64,000 bases of DNA from Circinella minor. Its lineage: Eukaryota > Mucoromycota > Mucoromycetes > Mucorales > Lichtheimiaceae. The notes under the pieces were generated by a model. It ran no database searches and was not told the DNA's origin. It saw only the letters and a program-made list of their open reading frames with translations. Each line of letters opens with the position of its first letter. The stretch's first letter is position 1. The stretch covers positions 1 through 64,000 of the forward strand of contig JAEPRB010000136.1 of the NCBI GenBank assembly GCA_016758965.1. The letters are read 5' to 3'. Below, in pieces: positions 22,791 to 36,309 of this stretch. The translations under genes were made by a program, and so were the position numbers.

Positions 22791-24810
22791 TTACAGTAGT
22801 AGTAGTGCTGATGATGATTTCTTACTCGTTTCCAGTTTTCCTTTAACATAATTTACAGCTTCTTGAGTAACATGTAAACAATCACCAATATCAACATCTT
22901 CTAAATCCGAATATTCTTCTAATAAACTACGTACACCTTGGTCCGTCACATCCTCACAATTCCATAATATCACTCGCTTTAATCCAGGAATACCAGCAAT
23001 TTCAGCAACCACATCATCAGTAAATGATGGAATCGAAACGAACCCTAATTCTTGAAGTGTTGGCCATGGGCTTGTCTTTAAGCTTCTTAAGAACCCAACC
23101 AAAATGGATGTACTAAATTCACAATTTTCAAATTGTAATGCTTGTAAACGACACGGTAAATCCAGTAATAAAGGTAATAATATGGCGGATCCAGGACAAT
23201 TCCAAAATCTAAGTCGTGATACAGTATGTGCTAATTCTGTTGTACCTGTACGTAAAGCATTAATAAATCCCAAAACACCGCGTTCGTCACCCATTTCAAA
23301 TGTTGAAGTGATTGTATAAGAGCGTGCAGTGGATATAGCATGTATATCTTCTGTTGCAGTGATGATAGCATCAACTTGAGCACGATTTTTCCAAGCAGCA
23401 TAAGTTCGATGAACGCTTAGGCGATCACCATTGAAATGTCTAATCAAATAATCGACATCAACGGGAAAATCAATTCCACAATAGAGTTTTAATTTTTTCA
23501 ATCCAGTAGAATCCATTGCTAATAATTCTTGAATATCGGACCAACCATGTGGGCCGGTACAAGGCATTGCAAGCGCATGCAAGCCACTTTTGTCGTCCTC
23601 GTCATCATTACTATTGTTGATCCGATTACTACCCGTGCATTTTTTTCTCTTTATCTTATTACTGTTATCCATTGTCCAAAAATCCATATCAGGACCAAAT
23701 GCTTCTACATCTCCTAAACTAATGTATTGTAAATTGGGGTATCGTTTACGTATCTCAAAGACAGGTGCTGATGCTTCATAGCCACCTACTTGTAAATATT
23801 TTAACTTTTTACAATTTGAAAGTACTGTTTCCATTTCAACATCATTTGGACGAAAGGGTGTTGTCCAATTGAGATGTGTCAGTTCTAAATCATGTGGTGA
23901 AGTTGTTGTAGTAACAAGCTCGTTGTTGCTGGGTATTTGAATAATTCTGGTTGAAAATGCAACGTTGATACGTTTAAGTTTTGGACAGGCTAGTAAAATG
24001 GATGACAAGCATGGTAATATATATGTATTATTTGAATGATGATTCTCGGTTGTTGTTGGTTCTCTATCGGCTGTCAATGTGAGATCTGTCAAGGTATTAT
24101 TTAGATATCGAATGGAGTGTAGAATGTTTTCGGGTGTGGAAATGCAATTTTCCCACGCTATTTTTTTTTGCAGCATTAATTTTCAGAACATTAAAAAAAA
24201 AATTCCCCTGTAAAGAAGATATAGAGGTATCTCAACCTTTTAACTTATCCACTACCCCTCTCCTGCCCAAAAAATAGCTTTACTTACTCAATGATCTAAT
24301 GTTATTCATTGAGCCAGAACGCATTTGTTCGAGACTTCCTTGAATAACTTTATCATCCCCGTTATGAATTGTATATATCCAAATATGTTGACCAACAAGA
24401 GATAATTTAGGTAATACACCATGTTGTCCTTGCTTAATTGACACCTGGTGCCATAATATAGGAAAGCTGATAATACGTTTTCTCCACTCATGACTAACAT
24501 CCATATATTCGAAAAGTTCGTCTGTTGTAAATAATTCTAAAATAGTTGATACAACTTCATATGGCAATAAACAAATGAAGTCAACATGTATATTTGTTGA
24601 CTGTTGTTTTTCTTGTAGCTGTTGAATTTCTTTTTCTAATTTCGCTGTTGTCATAACTGCTGTAATTGGCTGATGTCGCTTTAAGGATAAATCTTGCAAT
24701 GAATCGGCCGTTGGTAACTGCTCTTGTTGAAAACCCAAATTGAGTGCCGTTGCTAGCCGAGCCGATATTTCGTTCGGTCCTTGCGACATGTTGACACAAA
24801 TGGATGCCAT
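22791..24810 (-). CDS. F-box/LRR protein
   Basis: Two exons, 24810-24288 and 24157-22791, split by a 130-bp GT..AG intron, give 629 residues. The junction reads NNIRSLTWENCISTPENIL, restoring a leucine-rich repeat across the splice. A predicted coiled-coil Gln/Lys/Glu segment (LEKEIQQLQEKQQ) precedes an F-box at residues about 77-125 (LLPYEVVSTILELF, then W at SHEWRKR and FPILWHQV). The rest is a string of irregular LRRs, ending in two AMN1-like repeats (LKRVILWNCEDVTDQGVRSL and LEDVDIGDCLHVTQEAVNYV). F-box proteins link SKP1-cullin ubiquitin ligases to substrates held by the LRRs; the substrate here is unknown. The gene is intact, unlike the related pseudogene at 37589-39725. Antisense open frames over it are shadows. 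Confidence 0.85.
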
Positions 24811-25465
24811 GTGTTATTTACACAAAAAGAAAATGATAAAAGAAAAATGAAGTATGATTGGAAATTGATCCAATTTGACTTTAGATTTATTCTTTTTTTT
24901 TTCTCTTTCTTAAAAAGAAGGCGTAAAAAAGGTTTGGCGGCGCCAGCGGGATAAGTGGAGTTTTTATATTTAAACTTTTGGCTATGAAAGTCGTTCAATA
25001 GAACTGTTCGATATGTGTAACCATAACAACTACGGCATTGCATTGAAAGTAAATTTATCCTGCCCTTTATATAATAACATTTCGAGTTGTTTGTTTTTCT
25101 TTTCTTCAAACTTATTAGTTATGGAAAAACAAAAAAAGTTATGTCAGCAAGTTTTGTTTATTTATCTATAGTTTAAAATTTATATTTATTTAATGGAAGA
25201 CTTAGTGACCGGCGCCTTTGGGCATATGGTCACCTCCTTAATTGCGGTTCGGACGCCTAGAAAAATAATTATTAGAAGAGAGTGGAGGAGAGTGACTATA
25301 ACTGAAAAACCCTAGTAAGGGGAATTTATTTATCTATATATACGAGTTTTGGAGCAGTTTACTCTATATCCAATATACAGTCCCCTAAAGATGATTGGTC
25401 ATGTTTTCCCCCTTGTGGCTCCTATAGCGATTTTATTATTCATCCTGTTATGTTTTCAGGAATTA
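24811..25465. other. Intergenic
   Basis: 5' flank of the F-box gene. At 25205-25234 GTGACC and GGTCAC flank GGCGCC, a small GC-rich palindromic patch of unknown meaning. No gene supported. Confidence 0.5.
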
Positions 25466-26254
25466 CAGAGGGTCCCCGTTAATTTCAGAGAGGCATTTTT
25501 CATTTTTTTTCTGTGAAAATAAAGGGGTGTACGGATACTACTAATTTTTTTTTTCGAAGAATGTACATATATACGTATATTGAATACTTCAACTCACTAT
25601 AATCTTCAAAACATTTAAATATTAGTTAATAAATTATATCTGTGTGCTTGTTCTCTATGTGTTTTTAAAACACTCAATCTTTTTATTTGAGCACATCCTT
25701 TTTTTTAAAAAGCTATATATAGTTGCAAGAGCTGTGCAAACATATTCATTTTTCTTTATCTCTAATCGCTATATATTTTGCTCTATATATGTCAAAGTGA
25801 CACCATACAAATCACACATTAGCTTGACAGCTGAGCAGTATGGTATGCTGGCTAAGAAGAAAAGATTTAACCCATAAACTACAACAAATTGATTACTACG
25901 TAGTAATACAAAATAAATTTATTTAAGGCACGTAACCTTCTTAGTACGATCTATGATATCCAAAGATATAAAGTGAGGGAAATAAGAAACAAATAAATAT
26001 TGTATAGACTTCTATGAATAATTATACAGAGATGTACGTAACAGAAAATCACCCTATTCTGTATAATAATTTGATTGTAATCCTTATATTTATCAGATAA
26101 ATATTTTTTAACTGTATTTATTAAGGATTCAATGCCACTAGCTGCTATAAAAATGAAATAAACGGATATGTGAAAATTTTCTTATGTTATTTTGATTTTT
26201 GGTGAAGTTAATGAGGTAAAAATGAATGTATATGAAATTAACGGGGACCCTCTG
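25466..26254. mobile_element. Non-autonomous mariner-like element, copy 1 (789 bp)
   Basis: Ends in perfect 22-bp terminal inverted rep eats starting CAGAGGGTCCCCGTTAATTT, each flanked outside by TA (25464-25465 and 26255-26256), the target site of Tc1/mariner elements. The inside has no transposase; the only open frame, 25644-25877, lacks DDE motifs. A related element with nearly the same ends lies at 36310-37320. Both carry TGTGAAAATAAAGGGG about 45 bp inside one end (here 25512-25527), in opposite orientation in the window. Probably mobilised in trans by an autonomous relative. Confidence 0.75.
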
Positions 26255-26360
26255 TATGAGTTCAAATTAATACCAATATTAGTATCAGTATTAATATTAA
26301 TAATAATAATAAAGCTCTTTATTTACAATAATTCGATGCTAGAATTTGTATGCGATTCAT

Positions 26361-26361
26361 A

Positions 26362-26396
<35 letters not shown>
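26361..26396. repeat. AAT microsatellite
   Basis: Twelve tandem AAT/ATA units in the 3' flank of the DENN gene. Confidence 0.9.
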
Positions 26397-26397
<1 letters not shown>

Positions 26398-26668
26398 TAC
26401 CGATGTAAAAAATATTAGATAGCAAAACAACAACAATAATAATAATAGTAATATAGTATAAAGAAGTGAAAAAAGTGAAATGGTATATGATGTTGGATTA
26501 TATACATAATATATAATTTATAAATTGTCCTGAAGCTGTAAGTCAATTGGAAATCGATCATCTAAAATAGTGTAAAATATACAGTATAAAATTAGATACA
26601 TATATATATATATATAAAACACACGCACACACATACACATGGAAGGATGATAACAAATAAAGATTAAG

Positions 26669-29600
26669 TTATTTACATTCTTGGCCAGGTGTATCATTAG
26701 GTTGTGTTGCCCAAATCGTTTGTGAAATATTAAATGAATCATCATTTAAAAATGGTGTATCTTCTTTAACAAACTTCAATTTGGATCGATTTAACTTGAG
26801 TTTAATAAATCTTATATAAGCCAAAAAAAAAAAAATCATTTAAAAAGAGAAATAAGAATTTAATATAACATTCATACAAAATTTTACCACAATGAAAAAA
26901 AAAAAAAAAAGAGAGAGCAAACAAGATAATAAAAAATAATACTTACTCATCAAAGACAAGGATTTCTGGATCTTCCATAGGTTTAGATAATCGATCCGTA
27001 ATAAATTGTGTAAACATTTGAGATCCCACCAAATGAGAAAGGTAAGACTACATAATAAAAAAGTATTAAACTTAAATACAACTTTTTTTCTATTCCATTT
27101 TACGTACACTTATTCCACATAATTTTACTTACTCGGGTATCTTTATCTGAATGTTTCAAAAATTTTTCTTTACAAAAGTAAAGAACACCTCGTTGCATTT
27201 TTTTTGAATAATCACCTGTAGCTGCTAATGCTGATCCACCATTTAATTCTTGTGAATCATCCGTAAATCCAGTTCGATAATTATATAACAAGGAAGCAAA
27301 CATTCTTAAGAATGCTTCTTGAACTTTACGCTCATTAAAACAAGCTGGTAAACAAGCATGTAATATTTGATCCGTACAACTATCGTGTGTTACCAAATGA
27401 CATTCTAAAGAAAAATGTTTATAAAAGTAATAATATTTTGAGTTGACCAAAAAACCAAAAGAAAAAATGAAAGAATGATAAATGATCGAGCGCTCCATCC
27501 TCCTTTCCACTTTAAGTCGTTTCTCCCAATATGTAATATCATCGTATTCTCTTCCCACAATCTGGTGTATCTGCCCCTTCCTCTAATTTCCTATAAATAG
27601 CCAGATCCTACCTTGGCAACGCATAAATATTCGTTGTCTCATACGTACACCATCACCCTCGATAAACTCAGATACTGATTTGCCACATAAACAACGATAG
27701 CCTTGTAAATTTATCAATTCTCGAGGAAATACTTCGGTCATAATATGTCCTTCAATGTGTTTCATACGACGCAAGATTTCTCGATTTTGTTGTTGATGAT
27801 GGATATATTCTTGATTATAAACATGTTGGTTATATGGAGATGATGTAGTAGAAACACGAGGTGATCCAGTGGTCCCTGTTGTTTCAACAGAAGTATCTGA
27901 TAAATTACTTTGCTATTTTATAATAAAAAGAAAAAAATGTAATTAGACTACACATATTTATATATAAAATTGTTTTCAAAATTATAGTGGATAATTGGAT
28001 AGATTAGATACCTGAAATGCAGCGCGGGGTTTTGACATGAATGTTGATAAGCGTCGCTTGCTTTTCATCTATATTAAAAAGAAAAACGTTTACGTTAATC
28101 TTTTTTAACCCAAATTGAAGAAAGAACAAAAAAGGAAAAAAAGAATTGACTTACATCTTTACTATTGCTACTATCACTTGAGCTTGATTTTCTACTATTG
28201 GATCGACCATTGATCGATTGTTGTAGTGGTTCCGCTCTACGGATGACATCACTTCTATTACTTCTTGTAGATCCATGTCTTTGTAATGGCATGGATGGTG
28301 GTGCTCTTGGTGAAGCCGCAGCAGAGACTGAATGATGATGGTGTTGCATATGACGACTCTTGGATGCTGTTGGACTCATTGGGGGTGTATGTAATGAAGA
28401 AGTGGATGCTGTCCCTTGACCTGCCAATTTAACACTTCCTGGGTATTGTGGTAAAGTAGGTAATGGTACATCCAAAGAAGTGGATAAAGATGTAGATGAA
28501 TCATTGGAACTACGTGTACTTGTATTACTTGACCATAATCCTGAAAGACGACGACCCGTACTACCATTATTATTATTGGATGTAGATGCAGTTGTACTAA
28601 TGGTATTGTTATTTGACCATATGGAATTACTGAATTCTGATACATTCGATGATCGCTGTTGCTGCGGTGTATCAAATGTATTTTGAACCTTAGATCGACC
28701 ACAAGAAAGCAACATGCGACTGTTGGGGAACATTTCTTTAACAGATAATGGAACCCCATATGGAATTCTATGTCGTGAATTATGAAGTGGTGCGTATTGC
28801 TCAATAGCTGCATAAAGCTTTTTTCGTTGACGATCTGGAATTGATAGGGTAGGCCGATATTGATTCATGGTATTACTGTCTAAATTTACTATACATGTCT
28901 ATAGAATATGCAAACATATGCGTACACATAGATATATATATAAGGGTTAATATCACATATACTATTTTACACCAGGACGTCAAGTTTATCTGGATACTTA
29001 CGTCTTCAGCTATATAATCCTCTACATCAGACATATCACCCATGAATCCAACAATATACGGTACGGGTGCCTATATAAGAATATGAATAAATGTTTTAAA
29101 TTTTCCATTCTCTTTTTTACCATTTATTAAATTAATTACCTGAAGACAAGTCAACAGACGCTGTGGAAGCACAGGAATAAATACAAATTGCCAATAAAAT
29201 GGAAACAGAAGATATCGAAACGTTTCACATGCTAATGAAAGCATCCCTGCATATTGTGATAAGAATAAAACTTTTCCTTCTGCAAGTAAGGTCTTTTATA
29301 TATAGTGTTGTAAAAAAAAAAAAAATTAAAAAACAAGAAATCAAAGTTTCAAAAAATTATGCTTTTTTTTTCTCTTTTCGATGTTAAACTAAACCTCTTT
29401 TATCCTTTTCTTTACATACCTCTGTAATAGCTAAAATTAAATGTGGTGATAATGCTCGAAATACAGGGAACAAAGAGAACTAATAAAAATAAACGTAATA
29501 TTTCTATTAGTAAAATTCAAAACAATAAAGAACAATTACCTTCTTTTATTTCTTTGTTTAGCGTTCTCTCTCTCCCCCTTCCTCCCTCCTATAGCCCCGA

Positions 29601-31687
29601 AAATAAAAACAAGTTATTACATTTTTCAACAAAGGAACTTGATTGACCGGTGGTCTCGAAAAAAATAGGGGTCGATGATTAATGCTTAATCCAATTTCAA
29701 ATCTTCCAGGGGGTGGCAATGGCACTTCTCGAATGATATTATGTACCACATTCTCCACATTCAAGACCATGCTATCATCATTTTTTTTATGTCTATTTCC
29801 ACGGACTCCCACCACAGCATCCACAAGAACACGAAGCCAATCGCCATATAAATCATTCCATGCCATACAACCTAATAATCCAACACTTTTGGGCACCCAA
29901 ATATTTTCTGCTGTACATACACCCATTTTCACAGGTTCCAATAATTCTGTATAAAGAGTGACATTTTCTTGAGCGCTTCGAACTAATTCTTCCAATTCTT
30001 CTCGCTGGTGTTGTATTTCATCTGTAGTACTTAATGTGATGATAGAGGACAATTGAGCTCCATGTTGTTTTAGTTTAGCTTCTTCTTCATCAATTTTAAG
30101 TTTTAAATGCTCAGCATATTCAACAGTACTTGATGCCTATAGGATAACATTATATCGATATTACAATTAAAAAAATTATGTTGTTACATATTCCGAACAA
30201 AAAAAAATCTGTTTCTGTTCTCATTGTGATTATTTCTATATACTTATATTTAAACGTACCATATTTTCATTCACCCAGTCTTGAATGGCTTCATTGACTG
30301 GTTCAATAAGTCGTTCTGCTAATCGTTCATAAAATATCACACATGTTCCATTAATAGTTGATCCATTTTCATCTGTCATTGTCTATATAATAAGAAAAAA
30401 TAATCAATCTGTTAAATTCCATCATGTTCTCGAGATAGTTCATAATAAAAATCATAACGATAAATAAATATATAAACAGGCTGTAAACAAAACTTACAAA
30501 AGAATGAAGTCGTTCTGGTGGTGGTTGTGTTCCATAATGCAACTTAATATCTTTTGGAAAACAAAACTATTACATGTGATAATGAATCAGTAAATAATAA
30601 ATCAATCAATCAATCATTGATTATATATAAGTCTGTATAAATATCAAGAGAAATAGAAAAAAAGGTATTTACCATAGCGACATAAGGTGGAAAAGGTTGT
30701 GATGGTACATAACCTTGTTTTGGATACCGCATTAACACGGTAGGTATATAAGGTAAATCAAGAATATTTGGTATAGGAACGTTAGCCTTTGTTGTTGTTG
30801 TTGAATTGGTTTGTACAGTTTTTGGTGTAACTGTTGCAAGACTATCAATGGATTCTTGTGTACGACTCATCCATGCTGGTGGTTCCGAATGTTGACGTTG
30901 ACGGCGAGCTATATTATCAATCCATCCCAAAAATAAAAAAGAAAAAAAATCAGCGATATATTTACACCATTACATATTGATCCAACAAAACAAAATATCT
31001 ACACTATTCTATACCATTCTCGGATTGCCGAGTACTTGCTTGTTTTGATACATGAGTTGAAGCTGATCTTTGCCTTTGTTGTTGTTTTTGTTCCTGTTGA
31101 GTTGCTGTGGTATTTGTCGTTAAGGTCGTGTCAAATCTCTCCGTCAAACAATGTTGATCATGAACAGCAATGACCGTGTCTCTTGCTGTGTCTCTTTCTT
31201 TATCAAAAAGATCAATAACAGCTTGAACATGATCTAATATACCAAACGAAGAATCTCTTACATGACCACTCCCATGGGTCATCATGGCATGTTGTTGAAA
31301 TTCTACGGGGAGTGTTAAATTCCTGTTAGGGAGTGCTCTGTTTTTAGTATTGTTATTCTTGTTATGAAGAGGAGAAGTGCCACCACTTTTATTATTGGGT
31401 TCGTTTAATGGTGTAGGGGATAGCACTATTTCTTCATTGGAATCAAAAAAATCGTCTTGTTCTTGTTCTTGTTCTTCTTCTTTTTGTTTTTCATAAATGG
31501 ATTTCTTTTGTGTTTTTTTGTCAAGTTTTTCGAGCGCTTCTTGTTGTCGTTCATAATAGTAATCGTCGTTACTTGTTTTTCGACCTTGTTTTGCAGCTTG
31601 ATAAGTTGCCAAGAGATCATTGTCATGAAGACCTGCAACGAAAAAGTAATCGGCTAGTTGTGAGCCAGGTGCAGGACTATTAGCCAT
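26669..31687 (-). CDS. DENN-domain Rab guanine-nucleotide exchange factor with a C1-like zinc module
   Basis: Fourteen exons join in frame: 31687-31015, 30908-30673, 30566-30498, 30382-30260, 30136-29621, 29479-29420, 29292-29140, 29070-29002, 28898-28155, 28068-28012, 27912-27612, 27404-27133, 27047-26947, 26810-26669, giving 1171 residues. The N-terminal about 220 residues are polar. The tripartite DENN fold follows: uDENN (YIPTVLMRYPKQGYVPSQPF), cDENN with the diagnostic LSPHLILAITE, AEGKVLFLSQYAGML and VPYIVGFMGDMSD (residues about 540-633), and dDENN (QEAFLRMFASLLYNYR, GSQMFTQFITDRL). DENN proteins activate Rab GTPases in membrane traffic. Between cDENN and dDENN lie a Ser-rich linker (about 690-960) and a zinc-binding block whose second half fits the C1 pattern exactly: C999-x2-C1002-x4-H1007-x2-C1010-x7-C1018, preceded by C974 and C976. 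No damage seen. Which Rab it serves is unknown. Confidence 0.87.
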
Positions 31688-32056
31688 GAATAAATAAATA
31701 CTTTATATTTTTTTAACAAAAAAGAAAGGAAAGGAAAGAAAGAGTAGAAAAAAAAAAGGTTTGTATGTAAAAAAAAAAGGTCTAAAAAAGAGTGGTTCTC
31801 CGCCTTATAACTTATTTAGTTAATATAGGGAATTTTGCGAACTTTGTTTGATCTGCATGAAAATATATATTACTATTATTAATAATAGTAATAATTTTAT
31901 TTATTTAGCTTTAAAGATATTATAAATGATCTACATTATAACAACATTATTCTCATACAGTAACAGTATTTAATAATAATAATAATGACAGTAATATATG
32001 AGTAGCAATAGTATAATTCATATACGAAATGATCATAAGAGAATTATTATTTAATA
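31688..32056. other. Spacer between DENN gene start and allantoicase gene end
   Basis: AT-rich, with A tracts just upstream of the DENN start; no frame. Confidence 0.6.
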
Positions 32057-34131
32057 TTAATATTTTTCTGTGGTGATTTGTCGTCTTTTCACTCGTGTCT
32101 TAATTTCCATTGTTTCTTGTATTGCTTGTGCCGCTTTATCAGCCGATGCTCTATAACGTTTACGACGTGAAGTAGTAACAATAGTATCATAATTTTCTGG
32201 TGATGGAGTTACCGATTCATCACTTGAACTTATTATATCATTCTTTTCTTTTGGAATTACTTGTAGTAAATTTTCATCCTTCTGTTCTTCATGAACATAA
32301 GGATGTCCTAAGGCCATAATTTGTTGTATTCCACCATCTAAAATTACATACGTACGTATTGATTATTTTTTTTTTTAAAAAAAAGTCCTTAAATTGGATG
32401 TATATATTATTTTTGAATTCATTGGAAGGGGGATTAAAAAAAGGAAATTGACAAACCTGGATGAACTGTGAGTCGTAAGTGAGAAAATATTTTCTTGTTA
32501 TTAGTTACATTGAATTTGTTGATAGCATTTTCTTCTACGGATTCATGTCGTACAATCTCGATCCAATCAGCAGTATAATCATAAGCAGGATCTTCCTATA
32601 TGACATGTATATATACTTGATTAGTAAGGATGCAAGAGAAAGAAAAAATAAAAGGTGATAATCTAATAAAAATATTTTTTTTTTACCTCTACACTATAGC
32701 AACCATCTATGGAAATGGCATTAGGGGCATTTCCTATTGAATAGAAATATATATTTTTTAAGTTAGCAGAAACATTTCTTCCTTTTTTTTTTATATACAT
32801 ATATATACCCCATAGCAAGGAATTCTTTTGAAAATTTTACCTAAATAATGTTCTGTACTAATAACAAGAGAATTTAAAGTTCCAGGAGATGCAAGCTGTA
32901 TCACAACATAATCATTTCGATTTGCTTCTCGAGAATGAGGTGTTTCCCATCCATCCTCTCTAGTAATAGTATACAATCAATATTTTTTATTCTATTTTTT
33001 TCTTTTTTGTACTTTATATCCAAAATAAATAAATAAATGAATAAATACATACGACGTTTTTCCATGATCCATTAAAACATTCGGATTGTTTGCATTTTGT
33101 GTATCAGTCCATCGTGTAATACGTGCCCCTTTTTGTGCTGATGCTAAATTAACCTCTTTCTTTAAATTTTGAGGCCAATTTGGTACAGCTATACCATAAC
33201 AACGTAAACGTGCCTAATAATAATATCATCTTAGCCAGGTTAATATTATACATATGTATATATGTCATTATATAAAAATAAAATAAAATTATATATTTAC
33301 CACACCACCTCCAGGCGAAATTGTAAGTTTTACATGAGAATAACTTTCATTATTAACCCCCAAAAGGAAATAATTATGTTGATTTGGTGTTACTGGTACA
33401 TTAGGTAAAAGTGTTACCCATTAAAAAATAAATTAAAAAGCATAAACACATATAACATAAATATTTAAGAAAGGTGTGACCTTTAAACTAATTTTTTTAA
33501 CTTACTTTATTTGGACCACGAGATTGACTAGATGGAGAAGCTTCGACAGTTGCTGTAAGTGGAGCAGCATCATTAAAATTAATTGTATTTATATCAAAAC
33601 CATAAAGGCGTCCATGACAACCAAGTTTTATAATTGCCCTATAAGTATAATAAATAACCCCAACCCCCACACGCTCTTAGATTTAATATTTTATGTTTTT
33701 CCTTTTATATATATACAAAAATTCATTCCATTTCATATTTTAGTACCATGCTTCGTCAACATGACGTCTAGACTGCCAACCATCTCGATCGCCATCTACA
33801 TTTGAAAAAAAAAATTACCAAAAATAAATAAATAAATATGCTTTTTTTTTCGTGTTACATAAAGTAAATAATATAGACAGCTAGACTTATGACGTGACAT
33901 TAGTGATTTATTATTTTTACCTTTATCCAATTCTTCTTCATCTTCCTGAGGATCATTTTCATCAATAAGATTATCAGCATTTCCAAAATATTGATCAGAT
34001 ACACTTTTAATAGATCCTCCAAATTTATCTGATGCTAAATCCATATAATAACTTAATATCGTATCATCTAAATTTTTGGCACATAATGCTGTATAAGGAG
34101 CTGGTGCGAGACAACTTTGAATACCACCCAT
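32057..34131 (-). CDS. Allantoicase, one intron without an AG acceptor
   Basis: Allantoicase hydrolyses allantoate to ureidoglycolate and urea in purine breakdown. Nine exons: 34131-33921, 33795-33747, 33638-33506, 33420-33301, 33213-33053, 32959-32841, 32733-32687, 32595-32457, 32337-32057, in frame throughout, 419 residues. Both allantoicase repeats are visible: YYMDLASDKFGGSIKSVSDQ, DGDRDGWQSRRHVDEAW, IIKLGCHGRLYGFDINT and a second VLMDHGKTSEDGWETPHSRE, VVIQLASPGTLNSLVIST, DWIEIVRHESV. The link motif SPGGGVARLRCYG spans an intron. About 80 residues beyond the second repeat form a Ser/Lys/Arg-rich tail not needed in the family. Problem: intron 33505-33421 has a good GTAAGT donor but ends TTTTTTAA directly before the conserved WVTLLP; there is no AG at the required point. 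The gene may be crippled or the base miscalled. Confidence 0.82.
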
Positions 34132-36309
34132 AATTATTATAATTGATTCGGAAAAATAATTATTTTTGATATTATTATTATATAAGTATAAACCAAGAGA
34201 AAGAGAGAGAGAGAGAAAAATAAGTAGAAAAGGAGTGAAAAAAATGAAGTAAAATTAAATAAAAGACCAATACCAATACCAATAACAACAATCGTAGGAT
34301 TATTCAATTCTTTTTGCCTCCGGAAAAAATATTGAAGGTTTGATATCTGGCAAATCTAGTAAATGTATGGTTCATATACTTCATATGGAAAATAAAAGTA
34401 AGAGATATAACCTTTTTTTTTTGCGTCGTCCAGCCAACCCAACCATCGGCATGTACACATTTGCTCGTCTAGAATTATCACGGTTTTTTTTTTTTCATTA
34501 GAATTATCAATTACAGTAGTTAATTAACGATTTGCATTCTTTTTTTTTTTTTTGCACAAGACAAATATAATATATTGGGTATATATAAATTGTTTTGATT
34601 TGATAATGATGAGAGGTCACACTTACATAAATGTTCTATATACAACAAATTAGTAAACTTTTTTTTTACTTTGTATAAAATAATAATAAGGAAACCATAA
34701 TAATAATTACTCTACGAACTGATACTACTACGTACCATGTTAAATTGAAGTTTGATTTTTTCTTGTTTCATTTACATTTCCATTGCAATTTATATAGGTA
34801 CACTGGGCAGGTATTAAAATTCCGTACTCTGTTATAAAAGAAAAATCTATTGTCTCTATCATTCGATTAAGAAACATCAATGCTACTAGAAATCAATTGT
34901 TATACATGCTTCATTATCCCCTGACTACTAGGGTAAGATTAGAAAAAGGTTACAGTACTAAACCATAAAGGATCATGTTCCACAAAGATCATGCGGCCAT
35001 GCGCAATGTGTATTATACGTACATAAACGCAGCTTCAATATTTATGTTGAATACGATTCACCAGATTCTTCATATCCAAAACATCCATAGCTATAATTAA
35101 CCTTAATGTGTGAGAATCATCAACAATGAATCTTGTTGAAAGGAGTTGAAAATGCGTGTATGGACATATATGTTATTACTGTAATTATTGATTCTTCTTT
35201 CCAGTTGCTGCGCTATAATTGAAGAAGTAAAATTCAGTCATACATTCCAAGCTTTTATATACGAGTCAAATTAGAGCAACTATATACTCTATAATATTGA
35301 CTAGTTCAAACAAGCATTAAAAAAACTATATATATTTATATTCATAAAAGTACCCTATAATCATCAAACTTCAATAGATAGTTATAATAAAGCATGTGGT
35401 ATACATATTATTATATATATGATGTTTTATTAACTTTCAAATTTACCTGTATCTTTTAATATGTAAATTAGCGCGAAAGAAAATAATGGAATCTTCCCCC
35501 CTCTCTTTTTAACACGGAATAATTACTCAACACCCATTGAATCACTTTACATTGATAAATATTAAAGGAATGTATAAGTATGATTTTGAAAGATTGATAA
35601 AACATTTTAAAAAACAATTGTGTTGCATGAAAGTGGAACATACTAGTAAGAGGAGAGTTTTGGGGCATTTCTGTTATATCAAAATAAAATTAAATAATCT
35701 CAACATTTTCGGTACTAGACATCAGAAGCTAAACTCCTGTCATCGTTGATTACAATACAACATATAACAAGTATTCTACGCAAACTTGCTTTACAATGTT
35801 ACAGGTGAAAAGAGGTATAATTTGAACTCTTCTTCCTTGACACAATAAATGTCGAGCTTCTTAATAGTTTAGCTAGTTTATTTATCAAAAAGAAATATAT
35901 AAGCAATATGATACGACAATCTTCTTTTGACTAAACATATAGTTAAGTAAAACAGGTTAAGAAAGAAACTAACATATAACAAAATATAATTCACGTTATA
36001 ATAGTTTTGAAGCAGAGAATGCATATGTTAGTCTTTTTGATTGTATGTATATTTGCTGTCTTACGAACAGCTTTAAAAAAGAATATGGAATACGTGCAAA
36101 TACACGGAGGAAGTAGTAATACATTTGCTAATAGACTTTACTCTTGCTACCATCGCACGTCTTCATTTAACATTTTACTTTTATTTAAAGCCTAAGATTT
36201 ATAATATTCTTCCATATGTTCAGCGATAACTACGTAGCCATTTTGATGGTCAAATATATATTATAAGTCTTTTTCCAGTAAAACTAAGTTGCAATATTGT
36301 GTGCTCTTA
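34132..36309. other. Intergenic, nothing recognised
   Basis: About 2.2 kb upstream of the allantoicase gene. AT-rich; short frames at 35537-35749 and 36007-36195 show no domains. Confidence 0.55.

Noticed and set aside
23104..23781. Plus-strand frames across the F-box gene
   Set aside because: They are antisense to well-supported LRR coding sequence and have no domains.
25201..25262. Possible tRNA in a GC-rich patch
   Set aside because: GGTTCGGACGCC resembles a B box, but no A box, acceptor stem or cloverleaf can be drawn.
26840..27109. Minus-strand frame ending in a hydrophobic stretch
   Set aside because: It reads an intron and poly-T of the DENN gene; the real exon is 27047-26947 in a different context.
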